Positions 44,325 through 52,859 of a stretch of 64,000 bases of DNA are shown here, piece after piece. Made by a program: the position numbers and the translations under genes. Source of the stretch: Flavobacterium foetidum (GTDB taxonomy: Bacteria > Bacteroidota > Bacteroidia > Flavobacteriales > Flavobacteriaceae); the NCBI RefSeq assembly GCF_004634245.1, contig NZ_SJTF01000003.1, positions 124,001 through 188,000 of the forward strand, in the 5' to 3' direction. The notes under the pieces are model-generated. The model did not search any database and was not told the DNA's origin. It saw only the letters and a program-made list of their open reading frames with translations. The stretch's first letter is position 1; the number at the start of each line of letters is the position of its first letter.

Positions 44325-45431
44325 TTACTTAGCCGCATTCTCGATTCTTCTTTGATCGATTCTGTTTTGGGCAATAGTAAGTGCCGCTTTATGTGTTGTA
44401 ATATTGTTTTTGGCTGCAAAATCAATAATTTCTAAAGTTGTATTATAGATATTTTCTGTTTTAGCCATAATTTCAGCTTTGCCATAATTTGCCAATTCAG
44501 CATAAACATTGATGATTCCACCGGCATTAATCAAGAAATCTGGAGCGTATAAAATTCCCCTTTCTTGTAATCTTGCACCGTGAACATTTTCGTCTGCCAA
44601 CTGGTTGTTGGCAGCACCCGCAATTACCTTCGCTTTAATCTTATCTACAGTAGCATCATTAATTGTAGCACCCATAGCACAAGGAGCGTAAATATCTACA
44701 TCTGCAGCATACAAATCTTCGCCAGTATAAATTGTTGCGTTGTATTTTGAAGCAACCTGATATAATTTTTCTTCGTTGATATCCGAAATAGTCACTTGAG
44801 CTCCTTCCTTAGTTAAATATTCAACTAAAGTTTCTCCCACATGACCAATACCTTGAACCAACACCTTTTTTCCGTCCAAAGCATCAGAACCAAACTGGCT
44901 TTTTGCAGCCGCTTTCATACCCAAATAAACTCCGTAAGCGGTAATTGGAGACGGATTTCCAGAACCCCCTCTTTCTTCAGAAATTCCGGTAACGTAAGGA
45001 GTCACATCTCTTACCGTGTCCATATCTTTGGTTTCCATTCCAACATCTTCAGCAGTAATATATCTTCCGCTAAGCGAATGAACAAATTCACCAAACTTAC
45101 GCATCAGTTCAGGCGTTTTCTGAGTTTTAGCATCACCAATAATAACTGCTTTCCCACCTCCGATATTAAGTCCGGTAATGGCTGATTTATATGTCATACC
45201 TCGAGAAAGACGCAAAACATCGTTTAAAGCTTCCCATTCAGTATTGTAATTCCACATTCTGGTTCCTCCCAAAGCTGGCCCCATAACCGAATTATGAATA
45301 CCAATAATTGCTTTTAAACCCGTATCTTTGTCGTTGCAAAATACAATTTGTTCGTGATCATCAAAAGATAACTGACCAAAAACAGGATCCATTTTTTGAA
45401 GTTCCTTTCCAGTTGCAAAAGTTGCATCCAT
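44325..45431 (-). CDS. Leucine/phenylalanine/valine dehydrogenase
   Basis: This 368 aa NAD-dependent amino acid dehydrogenase has GPALGGTRMWNY with glycine-rich substrate loop, SRGMTYKSAITGLNIGGGKAV with two catalytic lysines, DVGMETKDMD, Rossmann motif VLVQGIGHVGETL and INAGGIINVYAE. It reversibly deaminates branched-chain amino acids in the cytosol. A -7 box TATGTTTG lies at 45489-45482, and a strong terminator lies after the gene. Confidence 0.9.
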   Translation of the reverse strand: MDATFATGKELQKMDPVFGQLSFDDHEQIVFCNDKDTGLKAIIGIHNSVMGPALGGTRMWNYNTEWEALNDVLRLSRGMTYKSAITGLNIGGGKAVIIGDAKTQKTPELMRKFGEFVHSLSGRYITAEDVGMETKDMDTVRDVTPYVTGISEERGGSGNPSPITAYGVYLGMKAAAKSQFGSDALDGKKVLVQGIGHVGETLVEYLTKEGAQVTISDINEEKLYQVASKYNATIYTGEDLYAADVDIYAPCAMGATINDATVDKIKAKVIAGAANNQLADENVHGARLQERGILYAPDFLINAGGIINVYAELANYGKAEIMAKTENIYNTTLEIIDFAAKNNITTHKAALTIAQNRIDQRRIENAAK

Positions 45432-45481
45432 AGTGCTGCTGTTTTATTTGTTAAAATTATGAATTTGTCAAAAAGACAACT

Positions 45482-45489
45482 CAAACATA
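45482..45489 (-). promoter_or_regulatory. Putative dehydrogenase promoter -7 box
   Basis: TATGTTTG on the minus strand matches TAnnTTTG, 50 bp before the ATG at 45431. Confidence 0.45.
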
Positions 45490-45636
45490 ATTAAAAAATA
45501 CACATGTGCTAATTTTTTATCTATAAAATAACAATATAACAATCGTTTTGTTTTAACCAAATTGTGTTTTACATTCATTTTAATGCAATGTTTTACAGAA
45601 AAACCAATTAGTTTCAACAGAAGATTTCTTAAAAAA

Positions 45637-47415
45637 ATGAAAGAACTAAGCTATTTAAACAAATATTTCATAAAATATAAATACAGTTTTTCGTTAGGGA
45701 TTTTAATAACCATTATCGCACAAATTTTCTCTTTGTTTACTCCAAAGCTAGTAAGCAAGTCTTTTGATGCCATAGAGAGGTTTGACAAACTATCTCCTGC
45801 AGAACAATCTTCTTTGACGGCCACCGCTCTTTTTCAAAACGAATTGATTCATAACGTGCTGCTAATCATCGGCACTACGATAGTCGCAGGTTTCCTGACT
45901 TTCTTGATGCGTCAGACTTTGATTGTAATGTCACGCCATATCGAATTTGATTTAAAAAATGAAGTTTTCAGGCAATATGAGACATTATCTCAGAATTTCT
46001 ATAAGCAAAACCGCACCGGCGATTTGATGAACAGAATCAGCGAAGACGTTTCTAAGGTTCGTATGTACGTTGGTCCAGCCGTCATGTACACCATTAACAC
46101 AGCAATTCGCTTCATCATTGTGATTTTGTTTATGTACAGTGTTTCGCCATTGCTTACTTTGTACACTATTTTGCCCCTGCCGATTCTTTCCTATTGCATT
46201 TTTAGACTGAGTTCTGAAATCAATAAAAGAAGCACCACTTTCCAGCAATATTTGTCGAAAGTTTCGAGTTTTACACAGGAAATATTTTCCGGAATCCGCG
46301 TAATCAAAGCCTATTCATTAGAAAACCAACATCAGAATAATATGGTGGCTCTTGCAGAAGAAAGCAAAAGCAAAAGCCTTGATTTAGCCAAAGTACAGTC
46401 TCTTTTTGGTCCGTTGATGATTGCACTTATCGGAATCAGCAACTTGGTTGTTATTTATTTTGGAGGCGTTATGTACATAAACGGAACGATTCCGAACATC
46501 GGAACGATTGCAGAATTTATATTATATGTCAATATGCTAACGTGGCCCGTGGCTTCTCTGGGCTGGGTTTCGTCTATGGTTCAGGAAGCAGAAGCTTCTC
46601 AAAAACGTTTGAATGAATTTTTAAAAATCGAACCCGAAATCAAAAACAAAAACGAAAACCGCTCCGAGATAAAAGGAACCATCACTTTTGAAAATGTAAG
46701 CTATACGTACAGCGACACCAATATAGAAGCGCTTCAGAATGTTTCTTTTACAATTAAAAAAGGAGAAACACTGGCGATTCTTGGAAAAACAGGTTCTGGC
46801 AAGTCGACCATACTTTCATTAATTTCCAGATTGTATGATGTAACAAAAGGTCAAATCCTAATTGATGAAAACGAGATCAGCAGCTTGAACCTAAATAATC
46901 TTCGCAACAGTATCGGCATTGTTCCTCAGGATGCTTTTCTGTTTTCAGATACAATCAAAAACAACATCAAATTCGGAAATCAGGAAGCCACTGATGAAGA
47001 AGTCATGCAAGCAGCCAAAAATGCCGTAGTACACGATAATATCATTGCTTTCAACAAACAATACGACACTATTTTAGGAGAGAGAGGAATTACGCTCTCG
47101 GGCGGGCAGAAACAGAGAGTTTCTATCGCAAGAGCGATTATCAAAAACCCAGAGATTCTTTTGTTCGATGACTGTTTATCGGCGGTAGACACCGAAACAG
47201 AAGAAACTATTTTGAATAATTTATTTGAAATCTGCAAAGACAAAACCACAATAATTGTAAGCCACAGGGTTTCATCGGCTAAGAATGCAGACAAAATTAT
47301 CATTCTCGAAGACGGTAAGATAATTCAACAAGGCACTCATAATCAATTAATAAATCAGGAGGGTTATTATGCATCGTTATATTTAAAACAACTTTCGGAA
47401 AAAGAATTACTTTAA
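45637..47415 (+). CDS. ABC transporter with fused permease and ATPase (MsbA-like exporter)
   Basis: This 592 aa half-transporter has six membrane helices in residues about 15-300 and a nucleotide-binding domain with Walker [13 protein letters not shown] near 375, Q-loop VPQDAFLFSD, signature LSGGQKQR and Walker B ILLFDDCLSAVD. ATG 45637 (MKELSYLNKYF) begins the first transmembrane unit and is preferred to an in-frame ATG 75 bp upstream. It works as a homodimer or heterodimer exporting lipid or drug-like substrates. The DUF3276 gene follows 55 bp later. Confidence 0.9.
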   Translation: MKELSYLNKYFIKYKYSFSLGILITIIAQIFSLFTPKLVSKSFDAIERFDKLSPAEQSSLTATALFQNELIHNVLLIIGTTIVAGFLTFLMRQTLIVMSRHIEFDLKNEVFRQYETLSQNFYKQNRTGDLMNRISEDVSKVRMYVGPAVMYTINTAIRFIIVILFMYSVSPLLTLYTILPLPILSYCIFRLSSEINKRSTTFQQYLSKVSSFTQEIFSGIRVIKAYSLENQHQNNMVALAEESKSKSLDLAKVQSLFGPLMIALIGISNLVVIYFGGVMYINGTIPNIGTIAEFILYVNMLTWPVASLGWVSSMVQEAEASQKRLNEFLKIEPEIKNKNENRSEIKGTITFENVSYTYSDTNIEALQNVSFTIKKGETLAILGKTGSGKSTILSLISRLYDVTKGQILIDENEISSLNLNNLRNSIGIVPQDAFLFSDTIKNNIKFGNQEATDEEVMQAAKNAVVHDNIIAFNKQYDTILGERGITLSGGQKQRVSIARAIIKNPEILLFDDCLSAVDTETEETILNNLFEICKDKTTIIVSHRVSSAKNADKIIILEDGKIIQQGTHNQLINQEGYYASLYLKQLSEKELL

Positions 47416-47470
47416 TTGTTGCGTAATAGATATTTTTTTATGATTTTTGATTACTATTAATTCCAAAATA

Positions 47471-47854
47471 ATGATAGAACGTATTATGAGAGAAAATGAC
47501 ATGTTAGAAAAAGAAGAGATTTTTTCTAAAGTATTACGAGCCGGAAGAAGAACTTATTTCTTTGATGTAAGAGCAACTAAAGCTGACGATTATTATATCA
47601 CGATTACCGAAAGCAAAAAATTTACAGAAGAGGATGGTTCGTTTCACTTCAAAAAACACAAAATTTACTTATACAAAGAAGATTTTAGTGCCTTTGCAGA
47701 AATATTGGAAGAAATGACTTCATATGTTTTAAACCACAAAGGAGAGGAAGTAATTTCTGAAAGACATCAAAAAGATTTCAAAAAAGAATACACTTCAGAT
47801 AAGATTGAAAGCCCAAGATCAAGCTTTACTGACATCGATTTTGACGATATATAA
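47471..47854 (+). CDS. DUF3276 / PUR-domain nucleic-acid-binding protein
   Basis: This protein of about 127 aa belongs to the PUR-alpha-like family found throughout Bacteroidota: KEEIFSKVLRAGRRTYFFDVRA, DDYYITITESKK and KHKIYLYKEDFSAF form the PUR strand-strand-helix unit, with an acidic C-terminal tail. Such proteins bind single-stranded DNA or RNA in vitro. The start is ambiguous: ATG 47471 (MIERIMREND) or ATG 47486 (MREND). The second gives the shorter form common in relatives. A terminator follows. Confidence 0.85.
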   Translation: MIERIMRENDMLEKEEIFSKVLRAGRRTYFFDVRATKADDYYITITESKKFTEEDGSFHFKKHKIYLYKEDFSAFAEILEEMTSYVLNHKGEEVISERHQKDFKKEYTSDKIESPRSSFTDIDFDDI

Positions 47855-47877
47855 TCAAACATAACTTGAAAAAGCAC

Positions 47878-47912
47878 AAGTCCAAATTGTTCCGCATTTT
47901 GGGCTTTTTTTT
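47878..47912 (+). terminator. Rho-independent terminator after the PUR-domain gene
   Basis: AAGTCCAAA pairs with TTTGGGCTT (one G-T pair) and is followed by eight T. Confidence 0.8.
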
Positions 47913-48035
47913 TAATTTTAGTTTGCTTAAGAGTTAAAAGTTACGGGTTAGATGTTAAACATCGTTTACTATTTTAGGATATTTTATATCTTGTATTTCG
48001 CTCTTATAGCGCATAACTCTCAACTTCCAAAAAAA

Positions 48036-48860
48036 ATGAAAAAATTAATCCTTCTACTAAGTTTCTTTCTCTTTGCATTTTCACTAGTTGCCCAAAATCT
48101 AGAATACGAAACAAAAAGCAACATTCAATATTACGGCGCATCTGCAAACAAATCTGACAAGTATATCAATGAAAGATGTGTGCTCGATATTTATTATCCA
48201 AAGAACAAAACTGGATTTGCTACAATTGTCTGGTTTCATGGCGGCGGACTAACCGGAGGAAACAAAGAAATTCCTGAGGCTTTAAAAAATAAAGGTTTTG
48301 CGATTATTGGCGTAAACTACAGATTGTCTCCTAAAGCAAAAGCGGCAAAAGCAATCGAGGATGCAGCGGCGGCTGTTGCTTGGACGTTTAACAATATAGC
48401 AAATTACGGTGGAGACAAAACAAAGATTTTTGTTTCTGGACATTCTGCGGGAGCTTATCTAGGCCTGATGATTGGCTTAGAGAAAAAATGGCTTCAAAAA
48501 GAAAACATTGATGCCAATCAAATTGCCGGCCTTATACCATTTAGCAGCCAATGCATCACACACTTCGAAATAAGAAGAGAAAAGGGAATTCCAGAAAAAC
48601 AGCCAACAATTGATGAATTCGCTCCTTTGTATCACGTTCGTGCAGATGCCCCTCCCTTGTTATTAATTACCGGAGACCGTGAATTGGAAATGCTTGGGCG
48701 CTATGAAGAAAATGCCTACTTGGCAAGAATGATGAAATTGGTTGGCCATACACAGACTAAACTTTACGAATTAGACGGTTACAACCACGGAATGACAGAA
48801 CCAGCTTTTCCTCTTTTGGTGAACGAAGTAAACCGAATTCTGAAAGAAAGTAAAAAATAA
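48036..48860 (+). CDS. Exported alpha/beta hydrolase (esterase/lipase, HGGG type)
   Basis: This 274 aa protein, from ATG 48036, has a signal peptide (MKKLILLLSFFLFAFSLVAQ), oxyanion motif FHGGGLTGG, GVNYRLSPKAK, nucleophile elbow GHSAGAYLG and a C-terminal ITGDRELEML / DGYNHGM pair that provides Asp and His. This matches the hormone-sensitive-lipase and feruloyl/acetyl-xylan esterase groups. An in-frame ATG 84 bp upstream is rejected because it precedes the signal peptide. The next hydrolase gene starts 24 bp later. Confidence 0.87.
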   Translation: MKKLILLLSFFLFAFSLVAQNLEYETKSNIQYYGASANKSDKYINERCVLDIYYPKNKTGFATIVWFHGGGLTGGNKEIPEALKNKGFAIIGVNYRLSPKAKAAKAIEDAAAAVAWTFNNIANYGGDKTKIFVSGHSAGAYLGLMIGLEKKWLQKENIDANQIAGLIPFSSQCITHFEIRREKGIPEKQPTIDEFAPLYHVRADAPPLLLITGDRELEMLGRYEENAYLARMMKLVGHTQTKLYELDGYNHGMTEPAFPLLVNEVNRILKESKK

Positions 48861-48884
48861 ATCACTAAATAAAAATCCACGGCA

Positions 48885-49430
48885 ATGGAGACACAACTTT
48901 TAATTTTACCCGGACTTGGAAATTCGGGCGAAAAACACTGGCAGACTTTCTGGCATAAAAAATTTGAAAATTCAATTCGTATTGTACAGGACAATTGGGA
49001 CGAACCTATTAGAGAAGATTGGATTACGCGATTGAACGAACATATTTTAAACCTTAACAAACCCACTATTTTAGTGGCTCATAGTCTGGCTGTTTCTTTG
49101 GTTTTGCATTGGGCAGCAAAAAATTCCAACCAAAGCATTATAGGCGCTTTTCTTGTAGCTCCCGCAGATGTAGATTCACCCCAACACACGCCAGAAAGCA
49201 TTCGGAATTTCGCGCCAATGCCTGTGTACAAATTACCTTTTCCGTCGGTGGTTGTTGCGAGCGAAAATGATCCTTATGCTTCTTTCGAAAGGAAAAAACA
49301 CTTTGCAGAAGCTTGGGGAAGTGATTTTATAAACGTGGGAAAACAGGGTCACATCAACTCTGATTCTGATTTGAAATATTGGGAAGAAGGCCAACGTATT
49401 TTACGAGAATTTATTTCTAAAATAAGTTAG
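48885..49430 (+). CDS. RBBP9/YdeN-family serine hydrolase
   Basis: This 181 aa alpha/beta hydrolase is of the small RBBP9 type: ILPGLGNSGEKHWQTFW at the start, nucleophile VAHSLAVSL near residue 68, SENDPYASF with the Asp, and GKQGHINSDS with the His. The catalytic triad is complete. It is probably co-transcribed with the esterase 24 bp upstream. The biological substrate is unknown. Confidence 0.9.
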   Translation: METQLLILPGLGNSGEKHWQTFWHKKFENSIRIVQDNWDEPIREDWITRLNEHILNLNKPTILVAHSLAVSLVLHWAAKNSNQSIIGAFLVAPADVDSPQHTPESIRNFAPMPVYKLPFPSVVVASENDPYASFERKKHFAEAWGSDFINVGKQGHINSDSDLKYWEEGQRILREFISKIS

Positions 49431-49442
49431 TGAACAGTAATC

Positions 49443-49552
49443 AGTGGTCAGTTTTTAGAGTTTTATTCAGCTTATTAGTAATCACTTTTAAAATAAAAAA
49501 AGCAATCAATGTTTAGTGCTGTAATAAACGGTAAAAAACTGACCCCTGACCG
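49443..49552. repeat. Short element with inverted AGTGGTCAGTTTTTA ends
   Basis: AGTGGTCAGTTTTTA (49443-49457) has an inverted near-copy (TAAAAAACTGACCCCT, about 49531-49546) about 75 bp later. It fills the convergent gap between the RBBP9-type and CsaA genes, where it could act as a hairpin terminator. It shares its ends with the element at 44157-44319. Confidence 0.5.
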
Positions 49553-49563
49553 CTAACAAAAAA

Positions 49564-49899
49564 CTACCCAATCCTAAGTCCGTTTGGAATTTTAAAATCA
49601 GGCGCTAATAAAATTACGTCTCCCTCCTCGCCTACTGCTCCCAAAACAAGGCACTCGCTCATAAATTTCCCGATTTGTTTCTTTGGGAAATTTACTACTG
49701 ATACAATCTGTCGGTTTACCAAATCTTCTTTTTTATATCGTTTGGTAATTTGAGCCGATGATTTTCGGATTCCGATTTCTGGACCGAAATCAATTGTAAG
49801 CTGAAAAGCCGGTTTTTTGGCTTCTGGAAAATCATTTACCTCCACAATAGTCCCAATTCGCATATCGGTTCTTTCAAATTCACTCCAAGTTAAATCCAT
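49564..49899 (-). CDS. tRNA-binding-domain protein (CsaA-like chaperone)
   Basis: This 111 aa protein is one EMAPII-like OB-fold: DMRIGTIVEVNDFPEAKKPAF, LTIDFGPEIGIRKSSAQI, VVNFPKKQIGKFMSECLVLGA and a final IPNGLRIG. It matches CsaA, which binds unfolded preproteins and tRNA-like RNA. The length is full for the family. It is transcribed alone and convergent with the upstream pair. Confidence 0.93.
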   Translation of the reverse strand: MDLTWSEFERTDMRIGTIVEVNDFPEAKKPAFQLTIDFGPEIGIRKSSAQITKRYKKEDLVNRQIVSVVNFPKKQIGKFMSECLVLGAVGEEGDVILLAPDFKIPNGLRIG

Positions 49900-50034
49900 T
49901 TTATTCTAAATTAAGCTTTACATGCAAACCTATTAATTTTGTAATGAAGTACTATAATTCTATAACCATTTTTTTGGACTACAATTCTAATTTTACTTGA
50001 CTTGTAATTGAAAGTAACATTAAAATTATAGCAA

Positions 50035-50928
50035 ATGGAAAACAGTGTAATGAATGCCAGTCCATCTCTAAGAGATCACGATTTTGATATCAGACATCAC
50101 AATACAGATAAATATATAGAAACCGCTCAAAACGTAAAACTTTATGTAAAAGATTACGGTAAAGGCAAACCCGTAATCCTGATTCACGGATGGCCGTTGT
50201 CTAACGAAATGTGGGAATACCAAATTGAGTTTTTAGTACAAAACAATTTCAGAGTAATTGCCTACGACAGAAGAGGTTTCGGAAAATCTTCACAACCTTG
50301 GAATGGGTATGATTTTGACACTCTTACAGATGATTTGAGCGAAATTATAGAACAACTTCAGTTGGAGGAAGCCACTTTGGTTGGATTTTCAATGGGCGGT
50401 GGCGAAGTGGTTCGTTACTTTAGCAGACATCACGGAAAAGGGGTTGCAAAAGCAGTCCTAGTATCCTCCATCATTCCGTTTCTATTAAAAACGGAAGACA
50501 ATCCAGAAGGACGACCAGTAGAAAAAAGCGAAAGCACAGCTGCCTCTATAAAAGAAGACAGAATTGGCTTTCTGGATAATTTCGGAAAAATCTTTTTTGG
50601 CGTAAACATCATCAACAAACCCTTAAGCAACTCTCTATTAGAATACTACAGGAATTTATGCTCAGTGGCCTCACCTAGAGCAACACTGCAATGTGCGGCA
50701 TCTTTAAACACAACCGATTTTAGAGATGAATTGAGCGCTATAAAAGTTCCAACTCTCATTATTCATGGAGATGATGACAAGATAGTTCCGATGGAACTGA
50801 CTTCTAAAAAAGCTTCAGAATCTATTGCCAACAACACCTATATTGTTTACGAAGGTGCGCCACATGGCTTATTTTACACCGATAGAGAAAAATTAAATGA
50901 AGATTTACTTGACTTTCTAAATTCATAA
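50035..50928 (+). CDS. Alpha/beta hydrolase (non-heme haloperoxidase-like)
   Basis: This 297 aa protein has the usual chloroperoxidase-like order: VILIHGWPLSNEMWEYQ, AYDRRGFGKS, nucleophile GFSMGGGEVVRY, IHGDDDKIVP with the Asp, and EGAPHGLFYT with the catalytic His. The N-terminus has about 30 extra residues (NASPSLRDHDFDIRH) before the fold. The family includes esterases and perhydrolases, and the natural substrate is not known. A terminator follows. Confidence 0.88.
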   Translation: MENSVMNASPSLRDHDFDIRHHNTDKYIETAQNVKLYVKDYGKGKPVILIHGWPLSNEMWEYQIEFLVQNNFRVIAYDRRGFGKSSQPWNGYDFDTLTDDLSEIIEQLQLEEATLVGFSMGGGEVVRYFSRHHGKGVAKAVLVSSIIPFLLKTEDNPEGRPVEKSESTAASIKEDRIGFLDNFGKIFFGVNIINKPLSNSLLEYYRNLCSVASPRATLQCAASLNTTDFRDELSAIKVPTLIIHGDDDKIVPMELTSKKASESIANNTYIVYEGAPHGLFYTDREKLNEDLLDFLNS

Positions 50929-50940
50929 ACCCTTCATATT

Positions 50941-50990
50941 ATCCGGAGAATTGCGTTTTGATTAACTGACGATTCTCCGGATATTTTTTT
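50941..50990 (+). terminator. Rho-independent terminator after the haloperoxidase-like gene
   Basis: ATCCGGAGAAT pairs perfectly with ATTCTCCGGAT (20 bp loop) and is followed by eight T. Confidence 0.85.
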
Positions 50991-51055
50991 ACACTTGTGC
51001 GCTTTTATTTACAGAATAATAATTCTATTTTTGGAAATCTAATTTCTGATTGAAA

Positions 51056-51610
51056 ATGGCACAGACACCTTCAAACATGCTTCCTTTGGGAACAGTAGCT
51101 TCTGAATTCTTTCTAAAAGACACCAACTCAAACAACACATATTCGTTTGCAGATTTAAGAGGATCAAAAGGAACTTTGGTCATTTTTATGTGTAATCATT
51201 GCCCGTTTGTACTTCATGTTATCCAGGAAATTGTTATGATTGCCAATGATTACCGTGTTCAGGGAATCGGCATTATTGCTATTTCTAGCAATGATACCAC
51301 CAAATACCCTCAGGATGCACCAGAATTTATGACCGCATTTGCATTAGAAAACAAAATGGATTTTCCGTATCTGTTTGATGAAAGCCAAGAAACCGCAAAA
51401 GCTTATGATGCGGCCTGTACTCCAGATTTCTATTTATTTGATAATCAAGATAAATTATTTTACCGTGGCCAGCTCGATGATTCTAGGCCCGGCAACGGAA
51501 TACCCCTTAGCGGAAGCGACCTTAGAGGCGCAATTGATGCTTTAATCTACAACAGAAGTTTAAAAGAACCGCAGAAACCAAGTATTGGCTGCAACATCAA
51601 ATGGAAATGA
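51056..51610 (+). CDS. Thioredoxin-like (redoxin) family protein
   Basis: This 184 aa protein of the AhpC/TSA-thioredoxin fold has VIFMCNHCPFVLH, where CNHC is the resolving/active CxxC, then GIGIIAISSND and DAACTPDFYLFD with the cis-Pro loop. No signal peptide is evident, so it is probably cytosolic. The start ATG 51056 is preferred to a TTG two codons upstream. A TATTTTTG box at 51026-51033 may be its -7 element. Confidence 0.87.
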   Translation: MAQTPSNMLPLGTVASEFFLKDTNSNNTYSFADLRGSKGTLVIFMCNHCPFVLHVIQEIVMIANDYRVQGIGIIAISSNDTTKYPQDAPEFMTAFALENKMDFPYLFDESQETAKAYDAACTPDFYLFDNQDKLFYRGQLDDSRPGNGIPLSGSDLRGAIDALIYNRSLKEPQKPSIGCNIKWK

Positions 51611-51637
51611 CAATTGCTTATTTTCAAAAAGATTAGC

Positions 51638-51815
51638 TATCTTTGCAAATCAATTAATCATCCTTATGGGAAATATAATACCGTATACAGTTTTTAAAAA
51701 GTCGTTTTCTGCAAGTAGAAAACCGACTGGCGCTGTAATTATTTCACATAATAAGGCCTTTATTTTTTAGGCCTCCGTCTATTTTCAGTTTCTTCTTTTC
51801 GGCGGAGGATTTTAA
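51638..51815 (+). ncRNA. Candidate structured non-coding RNA (or small leader/peptide gene) with its own promoter
   Basis: A good promoter lies just after the redoxin gene: TTG at 51614-51616, then 21 bp, then TATCTTTG at 51638-51645. Downstream are a stable hairpin (arms 51700-51710 and 51717-51728, one bulged C), an enclosing TACAG/CTGTA stem (51686-51690 with 51733-51737) and a C/G-rich stem (51772-51779 with 51801-51808) before AT-rich sequence. A 34-codon frame MGNIIPYTVFKKSF... (51666-51770) overlaps it. Whether the RNA or the peptide is functional is open. The 3' end is approximate. Confidence 0.5.
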
Positions 51816-51965
51816 ACCCCATTTTTAATTTGTTTTTTTTTGAAAAAGTCTCTCTTTCAAAAAAATCGGTTTTCCATCAACAGACGCTTATCATTTCAAT
51901 ACTTCTAAATTGAAATGTGATTTATTTCTACTATTTAAGACAATTAATAAATTTTACTAATTATA
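51816..51965. other. AT-rich intergenic stretch before the GreA/Rnk-type gene
   Basis: It has no gene. A run of T (51831-51840) and an imperfect AAAGTCTCTCTTTC repeat are visible, with a TAAATTTT-like box at about 51949. Together with the ncRNA candidate it accounts for the 355 bp gap after the redoxin gene. Confidence 0.45.
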
Positions 51966-52358
51966 ATGAAGACGATTATGAAACCAATACCAACATTCTG
52001 TTCATCAGATTACAAACTCTTGCGGGAATTAATTTTAAAGAGCAAAAACAATACAAATGCCAAAGAAGCCAATCAGCTTTCTCAGGAACTGGATCGTGCC
52101 GTTGTGAGCAAAGGAGAAACCCTTGACCAATCTATTATCAGGATTAATTCTGTAGTAACGGTAGAAGATGTAAAAGCAAACAAACAAATGAAAATTCAGA
52201 TTGTACTGCCGTCTTCTGCTGATGTAAAACAATCTAAGATTTCTATTTTAGCTCCTTTAAGCGTTGCCATCATTGGTTTTAAGGAAAATGACCAAGTAGA
52301 TTGGGAACTTCCGGCCGGAGTTAAGACTTTAAAAATCGTTGCTGTAAGCAATCCGTAA
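51966..52358 (+). CDS. GreA/GreB C-terminal-domain protein (Rnk-like)
   Basis: This 130 aa protein has a helical N-terminus (DYKLLRELILKSK, ANQLSQELDRAVVS) and a C-terminal FKBP-like Gre domain: IRINSVVTVEDV, MKIQIVLPSSADVKQSKISI, LAPLSVAIIGFKENDQVDWELPAG. There is no long GreA coiled coil, so it resembles Rnk, which binds RNA polymerase. Its start is ATG 51966, and MKPIPTF four codons later is the alternative. A terminator follows. Confidence 0.85.
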   Translation: MKTIMKPIPTFCSSDYKLLRELILKSKNNTNAKEANQLSQELDRAVVSKGETLDQSIIRINSVVTVEDVKANKQMKIQIVLPSSADVKQSKISILAPLSVAIIGFKENDQVDWELPAGVKTLKIVAVSNP

Positions 52359-52366
52359 CTTTTTGA

Positions 52367-52395
52367 AACACCTCTATTTTTGAAGGTGTTTTTTT
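52367..52395 (+). terminator. Rho-independent terminator after the GreA/Rnk-type gene
   Basis: AACACCT pairs with AGGTGTT and is followed by a run of T. Confidence 0.8.
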
Positions 52396-52411
52396 ATGTC
52401 TTCCTAGAAAC

Positions 52412-52440
52412 AAAAAAACTATCCGTTGCCGAATAGTTTT
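52412..52440 (-). terminator. Rho-independent terminator for the cytochrome gene
   Basis: Read leftward, AACTATTCG-type stem (52438-52433 with 52422-52417) leads into TTTTTTTG. Confidence 0.65.
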
Positions 52441-52452
52441 CTATTGAATTTT

Positions 52453-52764
52453 CTACAATTGTGAGTGTATATAGTTGGTAATCGACGCCATTTTTACATC
52501 GTCTAACTTCGCTTTTTTCTGCATTCTTACCAAAATCGGAGCCCATTTTTCTTTATCAAATTTTTTCGGCTCGTATAATTTATGACATTTTGCACAGCTG
52601 TTTTCGTATAGATTTTTACCTTCTAGCAATTCTGGAGTTAAATCAACATCTCCTTTTGTTGTCTCCGCAGCTTTAGGAGAAGCCTCGGCAATTGCAGTTT
52701 TTTGTGTTCCGCAAGAGAATAATACAATTGCAGCGGCACTTAAAATTAAAATTTTTGATTTCAT
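52453..52764 (-). CDS. Cytochrome c lipoprotein (single heme)
   Basis: This 103 aa protein starts at ATG 52764 (MKSKILILSAAAIVLFSCGT), with a lipobox Cys near residue 18. A single heme-binding CAKCH motif lies near residue 60 in ENSCAKCHKLYEPKKF, with a Met near the end (MASITNYIHSQL) as possible sixth ligand. It is a small periplasm-facing electron carrier. An open frame continues 14 codons upstream, but the lipoprotein signal fixes this start. It precedes the cyclophilin-FKBP gene on the other side by a short gap. Confidence 0.87.
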   Translation of the reverse strand: MKSKILILSAAAIVLFSCGTQKTAIAEASPKAAETTKGDVDLTPELLEGKNLYENSCAKCHKLYEPKKFDKEKWAPILVRMQKKAKLDDVKMASITNYIHSQL

Positions 52765-52791
52765 TAATTGTCTCTGTTTTTTGAGTAAAAA

Positions 52792-52827
52792 TAAAAAAAA
52801 TCCCATTCGGCTTGCGAACGGGATTTA
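52792..52827 (-). terminator. Rho-independent terminator for the cyclophilin-FKBP gene
   Basis: Read leftward, AAATCCCGTTCG pairs with CGAATGGGATTT (one mismatch) around CAAGC and leads into TTTTTTTT. It lies within the beginning of the next gene's upstream region. Confidence 0.75.
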
Positions 52828-52859
52828 CTATTAAGACAATTTATAATTGGTCTAAATTC

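Noticed and set aside
51666..51770. 34-codon frame as a definite protein gene
   Set aside because: It overlaps a promoter-driven hairpin structure and has no recognisable domain, so it is only mentioned within the ncRNA candidate.
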